A program made the position numbers and the translations under genes. A stretch of DNA of 64,000 bases, taken from the NCBI GenBank assembly GCA_020635815.1, contig JACJZB010000004.1, positions 124,001-188,000 on the forward strand, in the 5' to 3' direction. Below, piece by piece: positions 8,967-15,859 of the stretch (positions are counted from its first letter, which is position 1; the number at the start of each line of letters is the position of its first letter). Below the pieces are notes generated by a model. The model saw only the letters and a program-made list of their open reading frames with translations, did no database searches and was not told where the DNA came from. This DNA is from Flavobacteriales bacterium (GTDB lineage: Bacteria > Bacteroidota > Bacteroidia > Flavobacteriales_E > Vicingaceae).

Positions 8967-9575
8967 TTATCCTTGACAAGGAATTCTAACATCTACAAAA
9001 GTTAACACCCATTTATTTTCAACTATCGAAAAATAATAGGTATAACTATCGGTGTCAATTACGGTGTATTTTATTGTTTCAGCAATTGTAACAAGTGCTT
9101 GTTTTTCTTTCTCGTTTAAATCAGTGTAATTCCATATTTGGCTATCAAGTAATGGATTTACTTCTTGTGCAAAACAACCTTGTTTGTTGTAAATAAAATC
9201 TTCGCAAACTACTTTTGGCAACTCTTCAAAAACTGCTTCGCTTGCAATTTTCTTTGATAAAACAGCAGCGTTCAATTCGTAGCTTTTTTCAATTTTTGGC
9301 ATTGCTCCGTTACTACTAATAATGTAAACGCCGTAGTTTTCATTTATTAGTGACGAAAGACTTGCAGTTTTTTGCATTTCAGAAATACTAGAAAAAATCA
9401 TTAAAAAAGAATCTTGAGGAGTTAAAACTACTTCATTTGCTTTTCGTTGAGTTGTTTCCAAAACATCTACCAACGTCTCTTCTTGTTGAGTCTCAACTAT
9501 TGTGTTATCTTCTGATGGAGAGTTGCAGCCAACCCAAAAAAGTATTGCGATTATAAGCGTGTTTAATCTTTTCAT
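8967..9575 (-). CDS. Hypothetical lipoprotein
   Basis: 202 residues. A signal peptide ends in a lipobox-like FWVGC (Cys17) followed by an acidic, flexible linker (SPSEDNTIVETQQEE). The rest (residues ~60-200) carries no motif I know. It is the last gene of the PAP2-crcB-pafA operon: its ATG overlaps the pafA stop by 4 nt (ATGA), suggesting translational coupling. Confidence 0.65.
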   Translation of the reverse strand: MKRLNTLIIAILFWVGCNSPSEDNTIVETQQEETLVDVLETTQRKANEVVLTPQDSFLMIFSSISEMQKTASLSSLINENYGVYIISSNGAMPKIEKSYELNAAVLSKKIASEAVFEELPKVVCEDFIYNKQGCFAQEVNPLLDSQIWNYTDLNEKEKQALVTIAETIKYTVIDTDSYTYYFSIVENKWVLTFVDVRIPCQG

Positions 9576-11197
9576 TTTACTAATTCTTTAATTGGTACAC
9601 CTGTACAGGCACTCGGAGCTTGAATGTTTAACATTACAGCTAAAGTTGCAGCAATATCTGGTATTACAATTTTACTTTTCGTTTCTCCTTTTGTAATTCC
9701 TGCCCCATACCACAATAAAGGCACATGAGTATCATATTGATAAGGAGAACCATGAGTTGTTCCTGTTGAGTACCCAGCCATTATCCATCCTGATTCAAGA
9801 GTAAATAAAACATCACCTGAACGGTTTTGGTTAAACCCTCTTTGAATTATTGAGGCTATTCCTTCATTGAATTTTGTATTAACCAAACTGTTTCTAGTTA
9901 AGGTTTGAGCAACACCATCATATTCTAAAAACCATGTAGCAATTGCATTTTCAATTTTAGTTTGGTTTAATTTATTCGCTGAAATTCTCTCATAATCTAA
10001 AAATACATGGCTATTAGAAATATTTCGAATTAAACTATCTACGCCAAATTGAGTTTTACATTTTTCTTTCAACTCTTTTGTTGCAGATTTCATATCAAAA
10101 TATCCTGCCGGAATATGGTTGTCCATTAAATACCGAGGTACATTAACAGCCCCATGATCAGCTGTTAAAAAGATTAAAATCTCATCTTTTTTAAATTGTG
10201 ATTCAAGTAATGAGAGTAATTCTGCCAACTCTTTATCTAATCTTAAATAAGTATCTTCTACTTCAATAGACATTGGTCCATATTGATGCCCTACATAATC
10301 TGGTGAAGAAAAGCTAATTGCTAAAAAGTCTGTAATATCATCTTTACCTAATTGCTCTCCTTTAAGTGCTGCAATAGCCATTTCTTTTAAAATAGTGTTC
10401 CCAAATGGCGTTGCTTTTATTAAACTGTAATTTGAGTTACTATCTCTTAATGCGGGTAAATTATGTGGGAAAATAGGCTTCTCTTCTCCTGTAAAATTTC
10501 CTTCGTAGTGATTGTCATCAGCAATACTTTCTGTATAATCTTTTATTGGTAGAAGTGTAACCCAAGGCTTGTTTAAATAGGTATTTGCTGTATTTTTAGT
10601 ATTAACATCTTGCACCCATTTTGGCAAATCTTCCATGTAATATGTGCTGCTTATCCATTTGCCCTCGTTTCCACCATCGTACCAATATGCAGCATCTGCT
10701 TTGTGTCCGGCAGGCAATATAGCTCCCCTATCTTTTAATGAAACACCTATTACTTTGCCCTTAAAATTGGTTGATAGTTTCAGCTCATCAGTAATGGTAG
10801 TTGTAATCATATTTTTAGGTGACATTAATCCATTTTCTGACTCACTGCCAACAGTTGTTACCAAAGTATCTTCAGTACAATAAAAGTATTTCCCTGATTC
10901 TTTATTAAACCATGTGTTTGCAATTATACCGTGATTTTCTGGAGTTGTTCCTGCATAAATAGAAGCATGTCCTGGGGCAGTATAAGTTGGCATATAATTG
11001 TAGTGTGTATTCTGACAATTAAACCCATTATTTATTAATTTTTTAAACCCATCTTCTCCAAATTTATTCCAATAACGGTCTAAATAATCGTATCGCATTT
11101 GGTCAACCACAATACCAATAACCAATTTTGGTTTCTTGGTTTGAGCAATTGTAATTGTGGTTGCTGCCAACAAAATGGCTAAAACAAAATTCTTCAT
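9572..11197 (-). CDS. pafA: PafA-like alkaline phosphatase
   Basis: 541 residues. A signal peptide (to IAQ, ~19) is followed by an alkaline phosphatase superfamily domain opening KLVIGIVVDQMRYDYL. The nucleophile is Thr in YTAPGH (T73), as in PafA/NPP-type enzymes, not Ser. The metal site FLTADHGAV and the late THGSPYQYDTHVPLLWYG motif are both present. PafA enzymes hydrolyse phosphate monoesters in the periplasm of Bacteroidota. The start overlaps the crcB stop by one base (TAATG). Confidence 0.9.
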   Translation of the reverse strand: MKNFVLAILLAATTITIAQTKKPKLVIGIVVDQMRYDYLDRYWNKFGEDGFKKLINNGFNCQNTHYNYMPTYTAPGHASIYAGTTPENHGIIANTWFNKESGKYFYCTEDTLVTTVGSESENGLMSPKNMITTTITDELKLSTNFKGKVIGVSLKDRGAILPAGHKADAAYWYDGGNEGKWISSTYYMEDLPKWVQDVNTKNTANTYLNKPWVTLLPIKDYTESIADDNHYEGNFTGEEKPIFPHNLPALRDSNSNYSLIKATPFGNTILKEMAIAALKGEQLGKDDITDFLAISFSSPDYVGHQYGPMSIEVEDTYLRLDKELAELLSLLESQFKKDEILIFLTADHGAVNVPRYLMDNHIPAGYFDMKSATKELKEKCKTQFGVDSLIRNISNSHVFLDYERISANKLNQTKIENAIATWFLEYDGVAQTLTRNSLVNTKFNEGIASIIQRGFNQNRSGDVLFTLESGWIMAGYSTGTTHGSPYQYDTHVPLLWYGAGITKGETKSKIVIPDIAATLAVMLNIQAPSACTGVPIKELVK

Positions 11198-11565
11198 TAT
11201 CCTTGATTTTTTAATAAAATGTAAATCAACCCAACACCAACCATAACACTTATTAAAATGTTTAAAATAGCAACGAAGTAGTTTCCTGATTTTAATAATT
11301 CAAATGTTTCGAAACTAAAGGTTGAGAAAGTACTAAAACCTCCACAAAACCCTGAAATTAAAAATAACTTTAGTGTGGTGCTTGCGTCAATTTTGTTAGC
11401 AAAAAATAATACTGAAATTGCCAAAATAATGCAGCTTAATGTATTTGAAATAAATGTGCCCAAAGGAAAGCTTCCTTGAAAAAAGGATAAACTTAATTTG
11501 GAAATACCATAACGACATAGACTTCCTAATCCTCCACCAATAAATATTGCAATATAATTTACCAT
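11197..11565 (-). CDS. crcB: Fluoride efflux transporter CrcB/Fluc
   Basis: 122 residues, four hydrophobic segments, normal Fluc length. The signature GFCGGFSTFSTFSFE (about residues 74-88) supplies the phenylalanine track of the pore, and GGGLGSLCRYG near the N-terminus and an Asn in GTFISN fit the family. It forms dual-topology dimers that export fluoride. It overlaps the PAP2 gene by 7 nt upstream and pafA by 1 nt downstream. I see no fluoride riboswitch. Confidence 0.93.
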   Translation of the reverse strand: MVNYIAIFIGGGLGSLCRYGISKLSLSFFQGSFPLGTFISNTLSCIILAISVLFFANKIDASTTLKLFLISGFCGGFSTFSTFSFETFELLKSGNYFVAILNILISVMVGVGLIYILLKNQG

Positions 11566-12143
11566 AATCCTATTTTGTTGTCCAGTTTTTTATTGAGTAA
11601 ATTAAGCATCATAACTACCATTTTAGCAATTATTGTTCCCAATAAAGCTCCACAAATTACATCACCAGGATAATGAACTCCTAAATAAATTCTACTGTAA
11701 GAAACGATTGCCGCCCAAGTTACAAGCATTGGCAACAGCCATTTAATCTTTTGTTTAACCAACAACCCTACAAAAACTGCTAAAGCAAAAGTATTGGTAG
11801 CATGAGAAGAAACAAAGCCAAACTGACCACCGCAATGGTCATTAACAATATGTACTAAATTGGCAATCTCTGGATTATGACAAGGTCGTAATCGCATAAA
11901 CACCTCTTTGAAAAAATAAACCGATATTTTGTCGCTCAAAAAAATTAAGGCAACTATGGCTGGAATAATATAAAGCATTCCTTTCTTAAACTTTACAAAA
12001 AGCAAAATTGCTAAAACAGCATATAAAGGAATCCATGAATAGCGACCAGAAATCCATTCAAAAACAGCATCAAAAAAAGAATTGTGAATGCCATTTAAGA
12101 ATAAAAAAAGTTGAGTATCTATTTCAATGATAAAATTGATAAT
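11559..12143 (-). CDS. PAP2-family membrane phosphatase, non-canonical start
   Basis: A PAP2/lipid phosphatase-like protein of ~194 residues. The family motifs are visible: K-x6-RP as KEVFMRLRPC, SSHATN, and SRIYLGVHYPGD. The first ATG/GTG/TTG in frame is TTG at 12005, but codons upstream of it clearly encode the family N-terminus (IDTQLFLFLNGIHNSFFDAV, then a helix), up to an in-frame stop at 12155-12153. The real start must therefore be a rare codon such as ATT at 12143. Family members dephosphorylate undecaprenyl pyrophosphate or phosphatidyl phosphates. It is first in the operon with crcB. Confidence 0.8.
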   Translation of the reverse strand: MINFIIEIDTQLFLFLNGIHNSFFDAVFEWISGRYSWIPLYAVLAILLFVKFKKGMLYIIPAIVALIFLSDKISVYFFKEVFMRLRPCHNPEIANLVHIVNDHCGGQFGFVSSHATNTFALAVFVGLLVKQKIKWLLPMLVTWAAIVSYSRIYLGVHYPGDVICGALLGTIIAKMVVMMLNLLNKKLDNKIGLW

Positions 12144-12172
12144 TAGTTGTTTTTAGTTAAACAAAACTAAGT

Positions 12173-12200
12173 AAAAAAAGCACGCAGGTTGCGTGCTTTT
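12173..12200. terminator. Bidirectional hairpin terminator
   Basis: AAAAGCACGCA-GG-TTGCGTGCTTTT with A/T runs on both sides, upstream of the PAP2 operon and before the RAYT island. No gene now reads into it from the right on the minus strand, so it may be left from a neighbour lost when the island formed. Confidence 0.7.
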
Positions 12201-12224
12201 CAAACGGTTATTCTTTTCAAACGC

Positions 12225-12249
12225 TACCGCGAGTTTTTAACTCGTGGTA
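12225..12249. repeat. REP hairpin, left border of the island
   Basis: TACCGCGAGTT-TTT-AACTCGTGGTA forms an 11-bp stem with one G-T pair. Its reverse complement recurs almost exactly at 15042-15067, with one extra A, so the two copies bracket the island in inverted orientation. Confidence 0.8.
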
Positions 12250-12316
12250 TGTAACCACAAAAAAATCCCCCCGCTCCCACGTGTTTAACGTAGTATAACT
12301 CATAGTAATAAAATGT

Positions 12317-12324
12317 TATATTTG
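12317..12324 (+). promoter_or_regulatory. Possible -7 element of the RAYT gene
   Basis: TATATTTG matches the Bacteroidota TAnnTTTG box. It lies only 5 nt before the ATG at 12330, implying a nearly leaderless message. The same sequence recurs in the partial copy at 14889-14896. Confidence 0.4.
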
Positions 12325-12329
12325 CTACT

Positions 12330-12875
12330 ATGAGCAGAAACTATAAATTTCATAACAAAGAAGGTTTATATTTTGTAAGTTTTGCTGTTGTTTATTGGAT
12401 AGATGTTTTTGTGAGAGAGTTGTATTGTGAAAAAATAATAGAAAGTTTAAGCTATTGCCAAAAAGAAAAAGGTATGGAGATTTTTGCGTGGTGTATTATG
12501 CCAAGCCATATTCATTTAGTTTTTAAAGCAAAAAATAATAATCCTTCCGATTTGATTCGGGATTTTAAACGACATACCTCAAAAGTAATTCAGAAAACAA
12601 TAACAGAAAACATTCAAGAAAGCAGAAAAGAATGGATGTTATGGATGATGGAGCAAGCAGGAAAGAAAAATAGCAATGTAAAGTATCGACAATTTTGGCA
12701 ACAACACAACAAACCAATCGAGTTATGGAGCAATGAGGTAATTGAACAAAAAGTTGATTATATTCATAACAATCCTGTGGTAGCAGGGTTTGTTACAGAA
12801 GCTTGTGACTGGAAATATAGTAGTGCAAAAACATTTGCAGGAGAAGAAGGAATGTTAAACTTATTTAAATTATAA
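12330..12875 (+). CDS. REP-associated tyrosine transposase (RAYT)
   Basis: 181 residues, complete. It belongs to the Y1/HUH transposase-like group: MPSHIHLVF supplies the HxH metal motif, and the C-terminal KVDYIHNNPVVAGFV is the hallmark Y-I-x-x-NPV motif of RAYTs. SRKEWMLW and QFWQQHNKPIEL are shared with the second copy. RAYTs nick and move single-stranded REP hairpins; they do not usually move as autonomous insertion sequences. The gene is flanked on both sides by such hairpins. Confidence 0.9.
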   Translation: MSRNYKFHNKEGLYFVSFAVVYWIDVFVRELYCEKIIESLSYCQKEKGMEIFAWCIMPSHIHLVFKAKNNNPSDLIRDFKRHTSKVIQKTITENIQESRKEWMLWMMEQAGKKNSNVKYRQFWQQHNKPIELWSNEVIEQKVDYIHNNPVVAGFVTEACDWKYSSAKTFAGEEGMLNLFKL

Positions 12876-13742
12876 ATGAAATGTGTTACGCTCTACTATC
12901 GCAAGTTCTTCACTCGTGTTACAGGTATAATAGGAACGAGTTACGCTTCGCTAAACTCGCACCAGCGGGGGGATAATAAGGATGCAGAAGAATTAGCTCA
13001 TTTATCAGAATTACCTGATACTGAAGTGCATGACCATTCTTCTCATGTTACCCAAAATTATACATGGGCAGACCCAAAGAAACAAAAAAGAATACATTCG
13101 TTGTTGGGAAGTAATGCTGACCCTACAAAAGTTATAGCATTTGCTACTGCTAGACTTTTGAATGCTGAAACGACAGAAGAGTTATCAGAAGCATTACATT
13201 TTTTCGGAGATGTTTTTGCTCATCAAAGATTGAAAGAGGATGGATATTACGGGGATAAAGGTAAGGTAGAGTCTTTTTCGGGCAGAATGTTTGAATGGAT
13301 AACTGGAGGGACAGCGGAGCATGCTCATGGAGTTGAACCAGATGGCTCAGGGACAGGTTTAAGACCTGATTTGATTTATGAAAGAACAAGTTTGTTTAAG
13401 TCATATGTGAAAAATTTGTCATCTACATTGAAAGAAAAGTATCAATTGAATGGAGAGGTGGATTGGGCAATAATAAATAATATGACTGAGTATGCAAAAG
13501 CTAATAAAGTTTCCTTAATAGGTATTATAAATTATGAAGTAGCAAAGTTTCAAGATAAAGATGAGTTTTATATACAAAATAGTAGAGGTCTGGCTTCTTA
13601 TGATATATATAAATATTCTCGCAATACAGAAAAGTATTTAATGGATAAAGGTGTTGAGTATGAAAAAGAGCTAATATTTAATACAGAAGGTGATGTTCCT
13701 GTACTAGAAAGTATTAAATTTACTATAAAGGAAACAGAATAA
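12876..13742 (+). CDS. Orphan C-terminal toxin-like domain (DUF6765/PLC-like), 5' end replaced by RAYT repeat
   Basis: 288 residues as an open frame, but the first ~32 codons are just the RAYT right end read through; protein-like sequence begins at GDNKDAEEL (from about 12972). The rest has His/Asp motifs: VHDHSSHV, ALHFFGDVFAHQR (H108, D112, H116) and AEHAHGVEPDG (H149, H151, D156). These resemble metal-dependent phospholipase-C/DUF6765 domains found as C-terminal tips of Rhs-type polymorphic toxins. I infer a toxin tip cut from its Rhs body. The ATG directly abuts the RAYT stop, so it might be expressed by coupling. Function not proven. Confidence 0.5.
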   Translation: MKCVTLYYRKFFTRVTGIIGTSYASLNSHQRGDNKDAEELAHLSELPDTEVHDHSSHVTQNYTWADPKKQKRIHSLLGSNADPTKVIAFATARLLNAETTEELSEALHFFGDVFAHQRLKEDGYYGDKGKVESFSGRMFEWITGGTAEHAHGVEPDGSGTGLRPDLIYERTSLFKSYVKNLSSTLKEKYQLNGEVDWAIINNMTEYAKANKVSLIGIINYEVAKFQDKDEFYIQNSRGLASYDIYKYSRNTEKYLMDKGVEYEKELIFNTEGDVPVLESIKFTIKETE

Positions 13743-13745
13743 AAT

Positions 13746-13946
13746 ATGGATGCAATAGATAAGTTTGTTATTATTTCATTAGTTTTTATGGGAATAATAT
13801 TTAGTGCAAGTAGTTATTTGATTTATTTTTTATTAAAGAAGCGGCTTAATTCTAAAATACAGTCGCTTCTGTTATCAGTTGTTATTAGTTTAATAATCGT
13901 GTTTTGTTCAAGATACTTAATACGTTTCGTTACAACTTTCTTATAG
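13746..13946 (+). CDS. Small two-helix membrane protein, possible immunity protein
   Basis: 66 residues with two predicted membrane helices (about residues 7-29 and 41-60) separated by a basic loop (KKRLNSKIQ). It starts 3 nt after the toxin-like frame. In polymorphic toxin loci the gene directly after a toxin tip usually encodes the immunity protein, and a membrane immunity protein would fit a lipid-directed toxin. This is an inference from position; I recognise no family. Confidence 0.5.
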   Translation: MDAIDKFVIISLVFMGIIFSASSYLIYFLLKKRLNSKIQSLLLSVVISLIIVFCSRYLIRFVTTFL

Positions 13947-14050
13947 ATGACCAATCGGTAATGTATCAGAAATGTTGATATGTTAAAATGGGAAAAATAA
14001 CTAACTGATAGTCAATAGATAGAAAACAAATAAAATATAAAATTGATTGA

Positions 14051-14218
14051 GGGGTAACATTATGTTATCCAGCACAACCCCAGAGTGAACTAAACACTAG
14101 GGTTCCTCGTGCTCAAATGGCTGCGGATGCAGAGAAAAATTCCGTATATTTTCTAGCTGGAACGGGAACGGTATTAGGGATAGCTACTATTGTTGCTCTC
14201 TGCAACTTACACGAGTAA
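14051..14218 (+). pseudogene. Fragment of an Rhs-like pre-toxin region
   Basis: An open frame of 55 codons between stops with no start near its beginning. It reads YPAQPQSELNTRVPRAQMAAD and then a hydrophobic, glycine-rich stretch (FLAGTGTVLGIATIVALC). This resembles the short linker plus membrane-like segment between an Rhs core and its toxin tip. It appears to be a leftover of a second tip. Codon use looks protein-like, but nothing shows that it is expressed. Confidence 0.4.
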
Positions 14219-14232
14219 ATTACAATTTTTTA

Positions 14233-14248
14233 GTTCGAATATTCGAAC
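14233..14248. other. Perfect 16-bp palindrome
   Basis: GTTCGAATATTCGAAC is a perfect dyad without a loop, in the gap between the Rhs-like fragment and the second RAYT. It could be an operator or a resolvase/recombinase site; nothing nearby decides. Confidence 0.5.
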
Positions 14249-14265
14249 ATAGCACTATTTTGTTG

Positions 14266-14286
14266 TTTGTAGCTTGCAGCTACAAA
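14266..14286 (-). terminator. Hairpin downstream of the second RAYT
   Basis: TTTGTAGCT-TGC-AGCTACAAA is a perfect 9-bp stem 17 nt past the minus-strand stop at 14304. It may be a terminator or the 3' REP hairpin of this RAYT. Confidence 0.45.
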
Positions 14287-14303
14287 CTGAAAACAAACAA
14301 AAC

Positions 14304-14837
14304 TTACCTTATCAACTCCACATCAATCAATCCTTTTTCGCCAGCATAATTTTTAGCACTACTATAGGGATATTCCTCAGGTTTTTCAATCCACCCAGCT
14401 TCAACAGGATTGTTATGAATATAATTTAGTTTTTGGTCAATAAAGTGATTCGTATGTAATTCAATGGGGTGATTATTTTGTTGCCAAAACTGAAAAGTTT
14501 TGTTTCTCAAATTATTCAATCCTTTATCCTTAAAAAGAGGTAGTATCCATTCCTTACGACTTTCCGTAGTTTCCTGTAAAGCAGCAATAATTTTTTTACT
14601 TGTATGCGATTTAAAATCACGAATCGTATCGCTCAATTTACCAGTATTGCTAGATAAAATACAATGCAGGTGATTGCTCATAATCACATAACCATAAACA
14701 ACCAAACCTTTTTCCTTTTGGCAATAAACAAGGCTATCCAAAAGCATATTGCGATAACATTTTCTAGTAAAAACGTCAACCCAACCAACAACAGTAAAAG
14801 TGAGGTAGTATTTACCATGCTGGTCCCTTATTTTATA
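14304..14837 (-). CDS. Second RAYT transposase, native start codon missing
   Basis: Homologous to the RAYT at 12330 but clearly diverged. It keeps MSNHLHCIL (HxH), SRKEWILP, FQFWQQNNHPIEL and KLNYIHNNPVEAGW. Codons upstream of the first ATG (14747) still encode family sequence (YKIRDQHGKYYLTFTVVGWVDVFTRKCY), up to about 14837, where the sequence changes abruptly into a REP end. No ATG, GTG or TTG is in frame between there and the next upstream stop. Translation from 14747 would lose the first strand of the fold, so it is probably inactive. Confidence 0.7.
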   Translation of the reverse strand, partial: YKIRDQHGKYYLTFTVVGWVDVFTRKCYRNMLLDSLVYCQKEKGLVVYGYVIMSNHLHCILSSNTGKLSDTIRDFKSHTSKKIIAALQETTESRKEWILPLFKDKGLNNLRNKTFQFWQQNNHPIELHTNHFIDQKLNYIHNNPVEAGWIEKPEEYPYSSAKNYAGEKGLIDVELIR

Positions 14838-14929
14838 TCCTCCCCGCTCCCGCGAGTTTAACGTAGTGTAACTCGTGATAATAAAATGTTATATTTGCTA
14901 CTATGAGCAGAAATTATAAATTTCATACC
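14838..14929 (+). repeat. Partial copy of the RAYT left end and first codons
   Basis: About 91 bp copy the 12266-12357 segment with few changes: the C-rich terminus, the CGCGAGTTTAACG...AACTCGTG hairpin, the TATATTTG box and the first nine codons of the transposase (ATG at 14903). Homology then stops. It abuts the second RAYT head to head and has replaced its start. Confidence 0.75.
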
Positions 14930-15041
14930 TCATCCTTCTGTTCCAAGCTTATTAAAGTAGTGTCTGTTTCGAGTGTTCGCTTGGATTTACAGTAACAAAG
15001 AAAAAGAATAGCGGCATATAATCTGTTCTTTAATAATTTAT

Positions 15042-15067
15042 TACCACGAGTTAAAAAACTCGCGGTA
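15042..15067. repeat. REP hairpin, right border of the island
   Basis: TACCACGAGTT-AAAA-AACTCGCGGTA, the inverted copy of 12225-12249. Confidence 0.8.
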
Positions 15068-15090
15068 GCTCATTGGAAAATTTAAAAAAG

Positions 15091-15124
15091 GTACGAGTTA
15101 CACTTCGCTTAACTCGCACTAGCT
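15091..15124. repeat. REP hairpin
   Basis: GTACGAGTTACACTTCGCTT...AACTCGCACTAGCT matches the RAYT right-end hairpin at 12934-12966 at most positions. Confidence 0.7.
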
Positions 15125-15239
15125 GTGTGATTTAATCTATTCAAATGCTGCTTAAAAATCAACCCTTTTAACTTAATTTATATTTTTGTTTTCTATTTTT
15201 AATTCTATTGTTGTTAATCAAAGTATCTTTGACTTTAGC

Positions 15240-15638
15240 ATGATAAAGATAAACAATAGATTTTCTAAAAAAGAACACCTTAAAAGTCACAACGACATTC
15301 AGTTTTTGTTTGCTAAGGGTCGTTCTATAAACGAATCTTCTATAAGGATTGTGTATGCTGAAAAAAAAGAAAAAACAGGAATCCCATTAAATGTTGGTTT
15401 TGCTGTTCCTAAAAAAAATATTCGACTTGCAGTAAATAGAAATTTAATAAAACGAAGAATACGAGAGGCGTACCGCTTAAATAATCACGAATTAAAAGAA
15501 AGTTTAATAAATGCTGAGCAAGAATTAAATTTGATGTTTATTTACACCACTAAAGAAATAATTACGTACAATCAGATTGAAGAAAAAATAAAAGTAATTT
15601 TAAAACGTTTAAAAGCTTTGAATGAGAAGGGTAGTTAG
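15240..15638 (+). CDS. rnpA: Ribonuclease P protein component
   Basis: 132 residues from the ATG at 15240; an earlier in-frame start (15186) adds 18 residues unlike the family. Family features: FSKKEHLKSHNDIQFLFAKG at the N-terminus, FAVPKKNIRLAVNRNLIKRRIREAYR (the RNR motif that binds RNA), and a basic pI. With the RNA subunit it matures tRNA 5' ends. It overlaps yidD by 17 nt, and the S41 protease follows. rpmH is not upstream; a repeat-filled stretch is there instead. Confidence 0.95.
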   Translation: MIKINNRFSKKEHLKSHNDIQFLFAKGRSINESSIRIVYAEKKEKTGIPLNVGFAVPKKNIRLAVNRNLIKRRIREAYRLNNHELKESLINAEQELNLMFIYTTKEIITYNQIEEKIKVILKRLKALNEKGS

Positions 15639-15843
15639 TAAAATATTTATCCTTTTAATTCGATTTTATCAATTAAGTATTTCGCCCATTTTAGGGCAAA
15701 ATTGCAGGTATTCGCCAACTTGCTCACAATATAGTATAGAAGCTATAAACAAATACGGAGCATTAAAAGGTGGTTGGATAGCTTTAAAAAGGATTTTTTC
15801 TTGTCATCCATGGGGCGGCAATGGATATGATCCTGTTCCTTAA
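15622..15843 (+). CDS. yidD: Membrane protein insertion efficiency factor YidD
   Basis: 73 residues. Typical family sequence: LIRFYQLSISPILGQNCRYSPTCSQYSIEAI with its conserved cysteines, then GGWIALKRIFSCHPWGGNGYDPVP at the end. An N-terminal amphipathic helix associates with the membrane. It aids YidC-dependent protein insertion. Translation starts within the 3' end of rnpA. Confidence 0.95.
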   Translation: MRRVVSKIFILLIRFYQLSISPILGQNCRYSPTCSQYSIEAINKYGALKGGWIALKRIFSCHPWGGNGYDPVP

Positions 15844-15859
15844 CATTAAAATAAAAAAG

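Larger units (their letters stand above)
12265..12974 (+). mobile_element. RAYT element with 11-bp terminal inverted repeats
   Basis: The ends are exact inverted repeats: ATCCCCCCGCT at 12265-12275 and AGCGGGGGGAT at 12964-12974. Inside each end lie REP-like hairpins built on CGAGTT...AACTCG (12276-12300 on the left; 12896-12919 and 12934-12960 on the right). Between them is one transposase gene. This architecture is like a BIME/REPtron. The downstream toxin-like frame resumes immediately after the right end. Confidence 0.75.
14930..15239. other. Gene-free stretch at the right border of the island
   Basis: No credible gene between the partial RAYT copy and rnpA. It holds the REP hairpins at 15042-15067 and 15091-15124. 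The ~110 bp before them carry nothing I can identify. Confidence 0.6.

Noticed and set aside
11566..12170. Fluoride riboswitch for crcB
   Set aside because: crcB lies inside the PAP2 operon with a 7-nt overlap and no pseudoknot-like leader is seen before the operon.
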